This document shows positions 1-12,514 of a stretch of DNA of 64,000 nt, in pieces. The first letter of the stretch is position 1; each line of letters begins with the position of its first letter. The notes under the pieces are model-generated. The model saw only the letters and a list, made by a program, of their open reading frames with translations. It ran no database searches and was not told the DNA's origin. A program made the translations under genes and the position numbers. Origin of the DNA: Adiantum capillus-veneris (Eukaryota > Streptophyta > Polypodiopsida > Polypodiales > Pteridaceae); NCBI GenBank assembly GCA_014529385.2, contig CM043971.1, positions 57,850,709-57,914,708 of the forward strand, written 5' to 3'.

Positions 1-239
1 TCATTTTGGCCTTCTGTAGACGTTAATATTCATTTATAAAAAAATTATACATTCACACCATAGCAGGAGATACAATTAGAGTATTACTTCTCTGAGCAAG
101 TATTTTACAACCCCATCACTCTTGCTTATTGAGTTTGTATGTGATTTATTTTGTTTGCTTGCTATATTTTTCTAAGTCTAAATTTTTGTTTGTGTCCTCC
201 ATTAGGTTGCCATTATGGTTCATATTAGCTATTGACATG

Positions 240-640
240 CACAATTGGATGAGGATGGTGTACCACGCACTCTAGAGGAGAGAGTAATCATTCACGAGTA
301 TCACTTCTACATTAGTGATAATCGCTCTCATATTGCACATTTTGTCAACACTGCTTTCATCATCATGATAGTTGGATGCATGAGCATGGCATCACTTGCA
401 CACAACGATGCAAAAGGTATGATGGATGTGGAGCACAGTTTAAGAGTGCTCGTTAGTTTTTTTGGCTCTACAAATGGCATTGTCGTACAGGACTGCAGGT
501 TGTATGGGGCTTCTTCAAGACTGGTCATGGGAAGGGTGAACATGATGGTGCAGGTGCTTGCATCAAATGGGCTCTCAGGTGTCACCAGCTTCGACATGAT
601 AGTGAGCATTTTTTAAATGCTCGATAGGTGGTAGATTGAT
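240..640 (+). pseudogene. broken transposase-like gene fragment
   Basis: Three consecutive stretches in different plus frames give protein-like pieces: FYISDNRSH near 305, RYDGCGAQFKSARSLVF near 415-470, and FFKTGHGKGEHDGAGACIK at about 510-575. The glycine-rich GHGKGxHDGAG block followed by a lysine is a motif I associate with uncharacterised transposon proteins of plants and invertebrates, where it follows a YISDDRxHD-type block in this same order. The pieces are collinear but need two frame changes, so the gene is dead. No terminal repeats could be tied to it. The family is not assigned, and the identification rests on motif memory only. Confidence 0.4.
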
Positions 641-935
641 CATATTTTCACTAGTGCTCCATCCTCATTCTCTACACTCATGGCAGGGATGTACGATTTT
701 TTTTAGTGTCTTGAGGGGTCTGAAACTGATACTACAAGATTGGATTGTGTCACTCTTGATGGCACACTCAAATTGCACAAAATTCTTGATAGGTGGTGGA
801 TTGGTGTACAGATCATATGTTCAGTAGTGCTCCATCCTCATGATTTTTTTGGTGTATTGAGGGTTCTGACATTGGTACTACAAGATTGGATTGTTTCACT
901 GTTGATGGCACACTCAAATTGCACAACATTAGGAG
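637..935 (+). repeat. two imperfect tandem copies of a ~150-bp unit
   Basis: The block beginning with GTGCTCCATCCTCAT and running through ACTACAAGATTGGATTGT to GCACACTCAAATTGCACAA occurs twice, at about 655-782 and 828-929. Spacing differs slightly. It follows directly on the transposase-like fragment and may be part of the same dead element. Confidence 0.7.
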
Positions 936-1293
936 CTCATCATACAGTGATCCCACGATATTCACCAGAAGCATGCATGTTGTTATGAGAGTTGTGTTAA
1001 TGATGTTTGGCACGCATGCCAAAATACAAAGTGAGTTGATACATGGTTTGAGAAGGTCTTGTCTCCCCTATAGGTATGATAGAATCAACCATGAGCATCC
1101 ATCATTGCTATCAGTTAGGAACATCATAGTTTAGATTATGACTCTGTGAAAGATTATCTTCAGGAGGGTGATGCTTTTGTTATCATTGCACCAGGAAATA
1201 ACGAGGAGTATGTAGACTACTACCTTCTACAATGCACTAGATCAAATTGCACACTCACAAAGGATAGTGTAGTTGTGTATCTATACTAAGGAT

Positions 1294-1325
1294 AATGGGG
1301 GAGGGAATTCCGGTTCCCTCCCATT
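1294..1325. repeat. short inverted repeat
   Basis: AATGGGGGAGGGAA faces TTCCCTCCCATT around a TTCCGG centre. It could be a transposon end or a hairpin. Nothing recognised follows up to 1660. The open frames at 1359-1707 have no recognisable domain and I do not call them. Confidence 0.5.
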
Positions 1326-1808
1326 CCCACGTGTCAAAAGCTCCTTCAAGCGGCGGCTGTGGCCTACAGCTCCGAGAGCACAGCGACGCAAAGAGAGAGA
1401 GGCGGACGAAGCCCGCCGGCCTTACTAGTGGAGTTTGAGTGTGTGCCCGAATTCTTTTATCTCCATTTTCTCTACGCTATATCGTCTGCAAATACAATTT
1501 TACACAAGTTTTTTCTTGGGTGTTCCACATGTGCTCGCGAAAAAGACAATGAAGGCAAAAATCCAATTAACTGGCCTTGCAAAGAAAGCGAAAAAACTCA
1601 CTTTCCTTGTCACAGCCTTACCCTATATGATATTTTGTCATGTATCTCTTTTGTACTTTTATAGGAGTTGTGTTTCACTATTGTACTACATAACCTTTCT
1701 ATTGTAATAAGATGATCATTGAGATCTTTTGTTCATGCTATTGTCCAAATGTTTCCATTCTCATATTATTTGTTCAAAATTGACCAGACATGCGGAGTTG
1801 TGTTTCAC

Positions 1809-3795
1809 TGTCACAAACGGGAGCGCATAACAATATAAAATACATTCGGATAAATAGATTTTATCACTTGTTACTAAAGCCAAAGGATATAGAGAGAAAT
1901 AGATAGAGAGAGAGATAGAGAGTGAGAAGATCGACACAGTACTGGGGACCAGAAGATGGGTTGGTCCCCCCCCGTAATAGTATCTTTATTACTGAGGAGA
2001 AGTCTATACAAGCACTTGTACCGAACGTATTACCACGTTCGTTCTAGAATAAGACTTGATGGTTCCTGGAAGCCTTAGCTTCCGATTCCTAGGGCAAAAC
2101 CCTATTCCAAGGAACTTCCGTTCCTTATTCCAAATCCTTGAGAACCAAGGTTCTCGCCTCTGGATCTCACCTTCCAGACTCAGGGCATGGCATCCCTGCA
2201 ACTCTTTTCCAACTCTCTTTCCAGAGTCCTCTTCCCGCAGAACAACTCTGCTTTCCCGGACACGAAGTCCTTACTTGGGAATCCCAACTTCCGAATCACA
2301 ACTTGAGAGCCTACCTTCCTCCGATCCGTGGATCTACTTCCCAAACTCGGGTACGAAACCCTTGGGCTGATCTGGCTCTAGTTCCTCATAGCGCTTTTCT
2401 CTTGTAGAGGCTCATACCTTCCTCTCCTCCTACTCCCTCACTAAGAGGAAGTACACCTACAAACAAATACTCAGAGTTCATAACATGAAAATCGTTACCT
2501 TCAAAGTCTCGACGCTCGAAACGCAACTCCGTTCTCGAAAAGCAATTCCCTGGAAGAGATCTCTCCATAGAAAATCCTCTCTTCCAATCCTACACACAAA
2601 AGAGGTGTGTTCTAGGGTTCCATCTCGTAAATCAGCCCTGTCTACGACGTTTATGGGCTGAAAACAGAGAAAACAGCAACTTGTCGCAATGGAAACACTC
2701 TTCGTAGGCACTTCTTCGCGAGGGAACTCGCGCACTGGGTCTTGGCGACATCTGGTACACTTGGGGCAGCCATGGGCATCACCGGCAACGTCTTCTTTAC
2801 GGCTGAAATCTGCAGTAGCATCTCCTCCTTGAAAGATTGGTCCTCCCTCCTGAGTAAGGGCATGTGATGCTTTTATAGCTCCTAGCCACGGGTTAGAATA
2901 GCTGTTCGCGAAGAGATCGCGACCGTTTTTTTTTAAAAAAAATCAAAATTTTCTTTTTTTTTTTGCTCTGTCAGAAAAAGAGAGAGAAAACGCTGGTTGA
3001 TGTGTTGCCTTATTTATCATATGGCTGCCCACTTATTAAGTGGGCGGTCGGTCACCTTTAAAAATAGTATGAATCTGTCCAAAAACTCAATAAAACCTTA
3101 TAAGTTAAAAACAATGCTTTCATAGCACTTCCCAGGCGTCCCTGGATGCAATCACATGCACAGTTGCAATGCAGACATAGACTTCCTCGCGGGAAAGCAT
3201 CTGCTTTCCCCAAAAGCAATCCCACTTTCTCAAAAAAGCATCTGTTTTTCCTCAAAGTTTCCTCTGAACCCATCTTCATTCAAGTGCTTGCTTTTTCCTT
3301 GTGTACAATTCTAACACAGTTCGGAATTTCCTCTCGACTATGGATATCCCCTTTCCGATGCACCCGTCACCCACCTTGTGACGCATCAGGAATACCCATC
3401 ACCTAGTCCTTCCTATCGAACTTACGGTACAATCTCCTTCACGATGCTCTATGTCACCCATCCTATGACGCATCAGAGATGTCCCTTCCCGGATGGTCGG
3501 ATACTTCTTTCCGATGCTCCCTGTCACCCATCCGATGTGACGCATCAGAAGTACCCGTTCTTGGTGGCCTTACAGATATTCCCGTTCTCAGTGTTCCCGT
3601 CATTACTTTAAATGACGCACTAGGAATACTATGTACTCGGATGTCTTCAGTGAGAAAAACCCTCTCACTTAAAATTCCAATAATTCATTTAGAATTATTT
3701 TTCCTTGGTGTTCCAAGCGAGAAAACCCTCTCACTTATAAATCCAATAATTCATTTAGAATTATTTTTCTGTCAGATAAAGCCAATTTGGCAACA
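1809..3795 (-). repeat. 3' LTR of the minus-strand retrotransposon
   Basis: This 1987-bp repeat matches 6775-8998 almost throughout. It carries one copy of a ~249-bp block that is doubled in the other LTR. Open frames inside it are mirrored in the other LTR and show no protein family, so I treat them as chance. Confidence 0.88.
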
Positions 3796-4084
3796 TCCCT
3801 TTCACTTATAAATAGTTGTCCTCAATTGTAGAGGTCCAACTGAACTGCCAAGGAGAAATCGGAAAAATTCCAAATCTTGCTCAATGGTGAGTTGAGCTAG
3901 TCCTTTCTCAAAAGAGAACTTAAAAATTTAATTAAACAAAAATTCAATAATTCAATACTTACCTTACTGGTTCATGTGTTTCCTCTAGGACCTCGAGGAT
4001 ATCCTTCACCTTTCATTAAAGTTACGAGCCATGTAAGAACTCGTCATTCACGTCTTTCCAACAGATTGAAAGTTTCCTCATCCG

Positions 4085-4535
4085 AGAATTTGTTAACTCA
4101 ATTCCACCTTCTCAATTTTGAGAAGAATAAACCTCCTAGAAATCAATCTAGGTCTATGTCCTTGCGCATAACCTTGCGCTATTAGTCTTGAGGATATTAA
4201 ACCTCTTGTGTCCTCTCACATAGGGCATGTCGAGAGCATTAAGTTCATGTGAATCTTCCTGTGGCAGACAAAGTGTGCTATCTTACCAAAGTAAGTTCTT
4301 ATTTTGGAGCCTTTGCTTTGGGTAGGCCAATTGTTCTAATCCGAAGTTTCCTTATTTGAGACTCTGTTAGCTTGATTACGTCTTCTCAAATTCGAGAAGA
4401 ATAATCTTCCTAGAAATCAATCTAGGTATTTGTCCTTGCGCATAACCCTGGCTGTTAGTCCGGTGGGTATTAAACCTCTTGTGTCCTCCCACATAGGGAA
4501 TGCCCAAGTCATAGAGCATTAAGATCGATGTCTTT
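4085..4535. repeat. diverged tandem duplication inside the retrotransposon
   Basis: A block of about 180 bp with GAGAAGAATAA, CCTAGAAATCAATCTAGGT, GTCCTTGCGCATAACC and ATTAAACCTCTTGTGTCCTC is present at about 4085-4255 and again at 4350-4530. The surrounding 3.8-6.1 kb of the element holds no recognisable coding sequence. Confidence 0.75.
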
Positions 4536-6116
4536 CTTTCACAAATAAAGTTTGCAATAACATTAATGAAGGTTCTTGTTTTGGGCTGTCGCTCAACTTA
4601 GGCGGACGGTTCCAATCCGAAGATTCCTTGTGTACGGCTGCACTTCCTTCCAATCTTTTCCTTCTGCGAGTTATTACCACCAGCAGTGTTTTCCAGACGC
4701 CCATTAGAGTCTCTTCCTTACAATATCATAAAAAATGATTCACCTTGCGAGCATAGATGACGCCTTGCAAAATCTCAGGCAGATAGGATTCTAGCCATAG
4801 CATTTTCTGAACGTACGTTCAAACCTCGTTCACAATAGAGAGAACCCTCTTTGATTCTCAAGGATATTCTCCCATTTGTAATTCTTACCATTTTGAAATG
4901 GTTGGCAAATTATATTCTTACGAACAAAGTAGTTCGAATTTATTCCAGCAGCGTGTAAATGCTACTTGACCTGCTTATGGAGAAACATATACCGCAACCA
5001 AAAGTTGCTACTGTAATGGTAAAAGCACATAGCGTACTCAATGATCAACAACCATTAGAAAACCTCTTCTCCGTAGAGAAACTCAAATTCCTTCTACCAA
5101 ACACATCTCAAATAGAGATTCTCATGTCGGAATATCCTTGCGTACAAAAAGGCGCTCAAGAGAGTATAACAAACTCTCGTCCAGTTCCTTGGCATAGGTC
5201 TGCATCTTCGTGTGTTATCCATGTACTCAAAAGTGTACATAATTCTTAAGCTGTGTTAGAGCTTCGGTGAACATGGGAAATTACCTTCACTTCGTAAGAT
5301 CCTTAGGCGGAAGACGCTCAACTTGACGATCCCTTGGCTCGATCTTAGAGAAAAACCCGCTCATAAATAATCTAGGATTTTAATCCTTGGATTCCTCAAG
5401 CACAGGCCATAGTCGTCGCTTGTTCCTTCCCTCGTAAAGAGAGTTCATTCACTTGTGTGAAAAGCACTACCATATCTTCCCTTACCGGGTAGGGGTGTTG
5501 GTTCATAAGGTACTCAAGCTTAATGAAAGCTTTTCTTTGCTGGAAATCTCAGAATGGTTCCTTCATAATTTCCTACCCGCAGTAGCAGGTAATCTGTTCG
5601 AGAATTACCGGATACCAGATCAATAGTCGACCTTTCGGCTAGTTAAGCAAACCAATTCATCTCAGAAAACAATGTTTCAGTTTGATCCTGCTCTCATAAA
5701 CACTCGAGAGTGGTAGTCCCGGTTAGACATAACCATATCTTGTGCAAAAGAGCAAACAAGCACAATGCACTTTATGATTTCCTCAAAGATGTAACTGTGA
5801 TTGAAAACCTGCCCTCTCACTTAAAGTTCGAGGGTCTTCTATTCAAGAACTCAGCAGTTAGATTGAATTCCCTTACTCCAAACTTTCTGTGTTCAATGAT
5901 TCCCGTCCCACTACGGGGATTGGATTCTATGTACACTAAGGTGTACACTTTCAACTTTTATTGCTGACTCTACCATCTGCTGCAAAGTATTTTGCAGATA
6001 CGTCTACAAAATTCGGTTAAAAGTCCTTTCTTGAATTTCTTCATCTTTCCTTCCTCAAGGAGGATCGAGAGTGGAGCTACCTTGGTAAGAGTGAACTACT
6101 ACTTGCTTTGACTCAC

Positions 6117-6500
6117 TCATGTTCCTATTGGGCAAACCCACCCAATATTCGTGGATGCCTTCCTCAAAGTGTAGAGGAAAAAAAATTTGTCGAAAAATTC
6201 AGCCTTGAATTGAATCCAAGTCTTGTTGTAAGTTCCTTGCAGACCTTTGGTATACCACCAAGTACTTGCAATCCCCTTGAGGTGTTTAATCACATGCCTC
6301 ATCTTCGACGCTTTTTCAGAAATTTCCGTTTGCAAAGGCAACTTCAAACTTGTCGAATCAAAGCGGTAGCTTTCGGGGCATCTTCCCTTCCATCAAAAGT
6401 ATCAAACTTGACTAGAAGTGTTCCTAGGTCTAGAGACCTTCTTCATATCCTTCCCGGAATGACGGGATTTCATGGCTATAGTTCTGGATTTACGTTCATG
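6117..6500 (-). pseudogene. gag-like fossil of the LTR retrotransposon
   Basis: The minus strand at 6347-6117 encodes a segment typical of the retrotransposon gag family: a helical stretch, then ASTWWYTKGLQGTYNKTW and FKAEFFDKFF. It lies about 430 bp downstream of the primer site, where gag is expected. The fossil is incomplete and no zinc knuckle or polymerase follows it. Confidence 0.75.
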
Positions 6501-6774
6501 GATATTTTCTAGATTTTGAAGAATCTCAAGCATTCCGCTCCTTGGATTCTCTAGGTTCTTGAGCATCATGCTCTTGTCGCCTTCTCAGAGAATCCCAAGC
6601 CTTGTGTCGACTTCTTGCAGAGAGAAAAAAAATTCCTACTCTGCGAGCTTTTCCTTGCAGGACTTAGGGTTCCACCTGCTTACTTCTCTCTTGGCTTGTC
6701 ATGGCTTCTTCCCGTATCTTCCCAGAGTCGTCCTCCTTTACAGAGAAAGAGAGGAGACCATGCTTTGATACCAC

Positions 6775-8998
6775 TGTCACAAACGGGAGCCCATAACAAT
6801 ATAAAATACATTCGGATAAATAGATTTTATCACTTATTATTGAAGCCAAAGGATATAGAGAGAAATAGATAGAGAGTGAGAAGATCGACACAGTACTGGT
6901 GACCAGAAGATGGGTTGGGTCCCCCCCGTAATAGTATCTTTATTACTGAGGAGAAGACTATACAAGCACTTGAACCGAACGTATTACCACGTTTGTTCTA
7001 GAATAAGACTTGATGGTTCCTGGAAGCCTTAGCTTCCGATTCCTAGGGCAAAACCCTATTCCAAGGAACTTCCGTTCCTTATTCCAAATCCTTGAGAACC
7101 AAGGTTCTCGCCTCTGGATCTCACCTTCCAGACTCAGGGCATGGCATCCCTGCAACTCTTTTCCAACTCTCTTTCCAGAGTCCTTTTCCCGCAGAACAAC
7201 TCTGCTTTCCCGGACACGAAGTCCTTACTTGGGAATCCCAACTTCCGAATCACAACTTGAGAGACTACCTCTCTCCGATCCGTGGATCTACTTCCCAAAC
7301 TCGGGTATGAAACCCTTGGGCTGATCTGGCTCTAGTTCCTCATAGCGCTTTTCTCCTGTAGAGGCTCATACCTTCCTCTGCTCCAACTCCCTCACTAAGA
7401 GGAAGTACACCTACAAACAAATACTCAGAGTTCATAACATGAAAATCGTTACCTTCAAAGTCTCGACGCTCGAAACGCAACTCCGTTCTCGAAAAGCAAT
7501 TCCCCGGAAGAGATCTCTCCATAGAAAATCCTCTCTTCCAATCCTACACACAAAAGAGGTGTGTTCTAGGGTTCCTTCTTGTAAATTAGCCCCGTCTACG
7601 ACGTTTATGGGCTGAAAACAGAGAAACAGCAACTTGTCGCGATGGAAACACGCTTCGTAGGCACTTCTTTGCGAGGGAACTCACGCATTGGGTCTTGGCG
7701 ACATCTGGTACACTTGGGGCAGCCATGGGCATCACCGGCAACGTCTTCTTTACGGCTGAAATCTAGAGCAGCATCTCCTCCTTGCAAAGACTGGTACTCC
7801 CTCCTGAGTAAGGGCATGTGATGCTTTTATAGCTCCTAGCCACGGGCCCGAATAGCTGCTCGCGTAGAGATCACGACCATTTTTCTTCTTTTTTAAAATT
7901 TTTTTATTTTTTTTCTTGCTGTGTCAGAAAAAGAGACAGAGAAAACGCTGGTTGATCTGTTGCCTTATTTATCAGATGGCTGCCCACTTATTAAGTGGGC
8001 GGTCGGTCACCTTTAAAAATAGTCTGAATCTGTCCAAAAACTCAATAAAACCTTATAAGTTAAAAACAATGCTTTCACAGCACTTCCCAGGCGTCCCTGG
8101 ATGCAATCACATGCACAGTTGCAATGCAGACATAGACTTCCTTGTGGGAAAGCATTTGCTTTCCCGAAAAGCAATCCCGCTTTCTCAAAAAAGCATCTGT
8201 TTTTCCTCAAAGTTTCCTCTGAACCCATCTTCATTCAAGTGCTTGCGTTTTCCTTGTGCACAATTCTAACACAGTTCGGAATTTTCTGGCGACTATGGAT
8301 ATCCCCTTTTCGATGCACCCGTCACCCAGCTTGTGACGCATCAGGAATACCCATCACCTAGTCCTTCCTACCGAACTTACGGTACAATCTCCTTCACGAT
8401 GCTCTATGTCACCCATCCTATGACGCATCAGAGATGTCTGTTCCCGGATGGTCGGATACTTCTTTCCGATGCTCCCTGTCATTCAAGTGCTTGCTTTTTC
8501 CTTGTGCACAATTCTAACACAGTTCGGAATTTCCTCTCGACTATGGATATCCCCTTTTAGATGCAGCCGTCACCCACCTTGTGACGCATCAGGAATACCC
8601 ATCACCTAGTCCTTCCTACCGAACTTACGGTACAATCTCCTTCACGATGCTCTATGTCACCCATCCTATGACGCATCAGAGATGTCCGTTCCCGAATGGT
8701 CGGATACTTCTTTCCGATGCTCGCTGTCACCCATCCGATGTGACGCATTAAAAGTATCCATTCTTGGTAGCCTTACATATATTCCCGTTCTCAGTGTTCC
8801 CGTCATTACTTTAAATGACGCACTAGGAATACTCTGTACTCGGATGTCTCCAGTGAAAAAAACCCTCTCACTTAAAATTCCAATAATTTATTTAGAATTA
8901 TTTTTCCTTGGTGTTCCAAGCGAGAAAACCCTCTCACTTATAAATCCAATAATTCATTTAGAATTATTTTTCTGTCAGATAAAGCCAATTTGGCAACA
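6775..8998 (-). repeat. 5' LTR of the minus-strand retrotransposon
   Basis: This 2224-bp LTR is bounded on its right by the target duplication at 8999-9003 and on its left by the primer site. It is longer than its partner because a ~249-bp block is tandemly doubled in it (8232-8480 and 8481-8728). Confidence 0.88.
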
Positions 8999-9105
8999 TT
9001 CACTATTGCACTACATAACCTTTGTATTGTAATAAGATCTTTTGTTCATGCTATTGTCCAAATGTTTCCATTCTCATATTATTTGTTCAAATTTGACCAG
9101 CCATA

Positions 9106-9500
9106 GTGGGTCTAACTTGGATTCATTAATTAATTTGAATTCATTAATTAATTTCTTTAAAAGATTTCTCCGATTTGCTTAGGTTTTAACATTATGCTCG
9201 TAGTTGCACGCAATGCACACGCTCCATCTCGTGCCCTCGCCCCCTCCCTCCCGGTGATGGTTGTTTCAGTCGTTCGCGTCCTTCTCACACTGCTTCACCT
9301 CGTGATCGTTTCTCGCATCGCTTTCTTCACCAAAGGTGTGTGCTCTTGTCCTCATCACCCGCTCTGCAATGACACCCCACCCTTGCAACTTGATGGCCGA
9401 TCTGTCTACCTCTCTGTGCCCTTACAGTCAAATATGGCGCTCCACAAGCTCCGTGGCCTAGTCAACCGTCTCCGACAATGGAGATCCCTCCCTATTGCAC

Positions 9501-9552
<52 letters not shown>

Positions 9553-9603
9553 GACGCTGCAGGTCGACAGAGAGCAATGGAGATGCCTCTCCGTTGCAGG
9601 TTG

Positions 9604-9634
<31 letters not shown>

Positions 9635-10934
9635 GAGGACACCCTGTGCAGCACACCTCCTACTCGACTACCCCATCCGCCTGTCGCCCCGACTGCACAA
9701 AATCGACAAAAGTCACCGCCTACGTACCTTCAAAAAAATCACCACCACTCAAGCAGCTCCTGACACGCGGCTCTCTCCCCACCTCTCTTTATCACGGGCA
9801 CTTTACTTTTCCTTTAGTTTTTGGGCGGTATCTGCTGAGATACCCTCTAATTCGAGCTGCTTGCAAAATTAGAGCCACATACTGACTAGGTCTACTTCAT
9901 TTCATTAGCTAGAATCTTGCAAGATTCCTCCAACCATTCTACGTGCACCATCTAAAAATTGCAGGGCTAGCATAGAGACTCGAGCCCACGCATGTCGATT
10001 TGTAACCTTCATGCTGAACCATCATGGAGTGCCTCTCTTCACGTCATCAAAGCGAAGCCCTTGAACTAAAAGAAAATACATCCACGCCTCCTCTCCGTCG
10101 TCTTTCCATCGCATCCAGATTGGAGAGTCGGTCACCTTGCTAGATGAGTACCCCACTTAGTGCCCTTCGCCCCACCTTGCTCCTACCTGATGGCATCTGC
10201 ACGTTGCTCGTATGTCTGAGCTCTCTTACCGTTATGCCATGCTTTGGCTCCTGCTTCAGTGGCTGTTGATGCGATGCTTTCTTTTTTCCTCTTGGAGCAT
10301 TCCCTTGTGCTTGCTCCCCCAATTGTGAACCCCACCACGCCCCCCACGGGCCCTCCCTCTCTTCCATTCTATGTGCACCCTCTATCCCCCCAAAATCCTT
10401 CTTACTGTGGCATAATGACGGCCCTGGATTACTCTCCAACGTGCAAACAGAACAAAAGAGAGAAAGGAAAAGAGGGAGTGCAAGAGATGTAGTGCGCACA
10501 TGAGACGGTCAAAGGTGCGTTCGGTGGAGTTACGAATACAGCTCACTGATTGCCTGCTTGCGCACATGTGCTGCTCAACGTTGTGGTCGATGCTACTAAT
10601 TCCCTGTTGACAAACTGCGTGCAGGTTCAGAGTGATGCAATGAGCACCACCTCATCCCGTTGAAGCTTTTGCATACCTGCGTTCAGTGCAGTGTTCTTCC
10701 CGTCACATGAACGTCCCTCGTTCGCATGAACATGGTGAGGGAGGGGGGTGTTCATTGCGTTGAAGGTGGTGGGGGAGCCGTTTGGTTGATACAGGGACAT
10801 GGTGGGCCTGGTTTGCGTGGCACCCCCTTTTTGATCGAACGCATGGCTGAACGACGCTATGTGTGCACCATAAGAGAAAGTTCTCGATGCGTCTAGCTTG
10901 CACACACCAGATACAACTGCTTGCATGCGATTAG

Positions 10935-10982
<48 letters not shown>

Positions 10983-11400
10983 TAAATGTGGTGTCCCTTA
11001 TGAAAGCTCCCTTGCCACACCCTGCCATGCGTGTGATATTCCCCCAGTCCTCCGCTTGCTCGTCTTGTCCGGCACACAACTTCAATTGCAGCTTCCAAAC
11101 CAACGCCCTCTCTTGCGTCAACTCCTACCCTTATCCCGATACCTGTCTTCTCCTCCCTCTCCTCCATTTGGCCAATGGCACCCTACCTTTCCTCTCGCTT
11201 TTCGAACTGTCCGCCTTTCCCTCCTTTCTTTTGAAGCTAATCTCCCTGAGATGAGCCCCCAAACCAAATTTTGGGACGCCTACTTTTGTGCATTGCCTTG
11301 TTATTTATAAATTTTATATTGTTTTGTTGGAATTTTTATGTGGTTCATGATATTTCTCATTGTCTTTAGGAACATAGGGAAACCATAAGCTTATGTGTAA
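9106..11400. other. GC-rich, microsatellite-bearing region without a recognised gene
   Basis: After an AT-rich start with doubled ATTCATTAATTAATTT (about 9121-9165), the sequence becomes GC-rich. It contains GA runs at 9504-9549, 9603-9638 and 10936-10978. The first two runs sit in a partial duplication (GGAGAT..CTCCxTTGCA.GTTGAGAGAG). The open frames here are Ser/Leu or Arg/Glu artefacts of the GA runs or low-complexity sequence with no domain I recognise. Confidence 0.6.
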
Positions 11401-11409
11401 AAGAAAAAG

Positions 11410-11830
11410 GTGCACCCGATCTCACATGATGGGGATGAGACTTTGCATACATGTCTATGAGGATGGGATATCCATGCAAATATTTATTCCTCGTGCATCT
11501 ACATCCTCGTTTTTTATGTAGGGAAACCTAAGCATTTGCACGTGTATCTGTGGGGATAGGATAGACATGCATGCAAAAATTTGTTCCCATTTGACACGGA
11601 ATGTGTGGTCGGGTCCGTCTACATCCTAGGTTTTTTATAGGGAAACCTAGACGTATGTGAAGAAAAAACAAGAATCTGTGCGCACCCCACCACACATTCA
11701 ATGTTGGATAGAAACAAAACTTTGCACGCATATCTAAAGAGATGGGATGGATACACATACAAATTTTTGTCCCCATCCGGCACCTAATGCATGGTCGTAT
11801 TCACGTAGATCCCTGTTTTGAATTATGTTG
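11410..11830. repeat. left block of the ~375-bp tandem repeat family
   Basis: Repeated phrases such as TAGGGAAACCTA, GCACCCCACCACACATTCAATGT, GATGGGATGGA and ACACCGAATG-like variants recur about every 190 bp. The same family forms a larger block at 35835-36800 on the far side of the Helitron. The repeat ends abruptly near 11830, where the Helitron endonuclease begins. Confidence 0.8.
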
Positions 11831-12499
11831 AGCACCATGTATGTGTATAAAACAAGGTGAGAACTCACAGTGGCGTGCAGAAGACAAGGGGAGGCTAGCC
11901 TTTCGCGATGAGGAGCTATGTGGCTGAGTGGTCGAACTAGTAGTTGTAGTTGGTGCCAGACATGGTTTGTGATAGATCAGTGCTAATCCTATGTGGTCGA
12001 GTGTAGAGCTGTGTATTCTGGTTGGATGGTGTATCAATTGATGGAGTCCATGTGGTTGAATGAGGGTGGATAGGGTTTTGTATGTGATGGGTTCATCAAG
12101 TGCGTCAATGTTAAAATCTCCCATTATGATCAGTGGCCGCATGGTGCTCGTTGAATTGAGGAGGCTAGAGATGCTCTCTAGGAACGTTGGGAGCGATGAC
12201 GTTGGTGCCTTGTAGAGCGAGAGGACTGTCGCCACGCGCTTGTTTGTGCAATGGAAAGTTGCACGGATTGTTTCAAGAGTGTGGTTTATGCATATGTGTG
12301 TTTGCGTGGGTATTAGGTTGCTTTTATGGAGAATTGACACGCCGTGTAGTTGTGTTGAGGACATCCTCTGGAATCCTGGAATGGTCGTCGCATGTAGTCG
12401 AGTCTCTTGTAGGTAGAGCACGTCAGAGACCATTAGACTTGTGTCATGGATGATATCGTCTGCATGCTTTCTAAGGGAGACGACGTTCAGTGATTGCAC
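11801..12499 (-). pseudogene. Helitron endonuclease domain (EEP family)
   Basis: Reading down from 12499, the minus strand shows the exonuclease-endonuclease-phosphatase signature: DVLYLQETRL (the conserved QET), then IIMGDFNIDALDE (GDFN), then IHHPTRIHSSTLDHIG (PTR and LDHI). In the family these residues bind Mg2+ and cut DNA. The frame continues directly from the helicase ORF through a single TAA at about 12515, so the original product was a Rep-helicase-endonuclease fusion. The final SDH motif is not clear. The last ~15 codons read into flanking tandem repeat, so the C-terminus is lost or shifted. Confidence 0.82.
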
Positions 12500-12514
12500 A
12501 ATGTAATGTGTATC

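Larger units (their letters stand above)
1804..9003 (-). mobile_element. LTR retrotransposon, gag-only, probably Ty3/gypsy-like, large non-autonomous type
   Basis: Two long direct repeats, 1809-3795 and 6775-8998, are bounded by the 5-bp duplication TTCAC (1804-1808 and 8999-9003). Read on the minus strand the LTR begins TGTTGCCAAATTGG and ends CGTTTGTGACA. Just inside the right LTR the minus strand reads TGGTATCAAAGCATGG, a primer site of the initiator-Met type, so 6775-8998 is the 5' LTR. A short purine run (AAGTGAAAGGGA) adjoins the other LTR. The internal ~3 kb shows a gag-like segment but no recognisable protease, reverse transcriptase or integrase, which suggests a non-autonomous derivative. 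The element looks broken. The LTRs are very similar, so insertion was fairly recent. Confidence 0.9.
1664..9106 (+). repeat. 130-bp tandem duplication split by an LTR element
   Basis: Unit A (1664-1793) starts GGAGTTGTGTTTCAC and ends TTGACCAGACATGC. Unit B starts at 1794 with the same 15 bases, is interrupted at 1808 by the LTR retrotransposon, and resumes near 9004 through to about 9106. The two units are nearly identical apart from an 11-bp extra stretch in unit A and a few substitutions. The tandem copy therefore predates the insertion. Confidence 0.85.

Noticed and set aside
2004-8361. Paired ORFs repeated in both LTRs
   Set aside because: They occur because the LTRs are copies of each other. 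None shows a protein family and both strands are open.
9194-9505. Possible membrane protein ORF
   Set aside because: It is hydrophobic but GC-driven, has no domain, and lies in a microsatellite-rich block.
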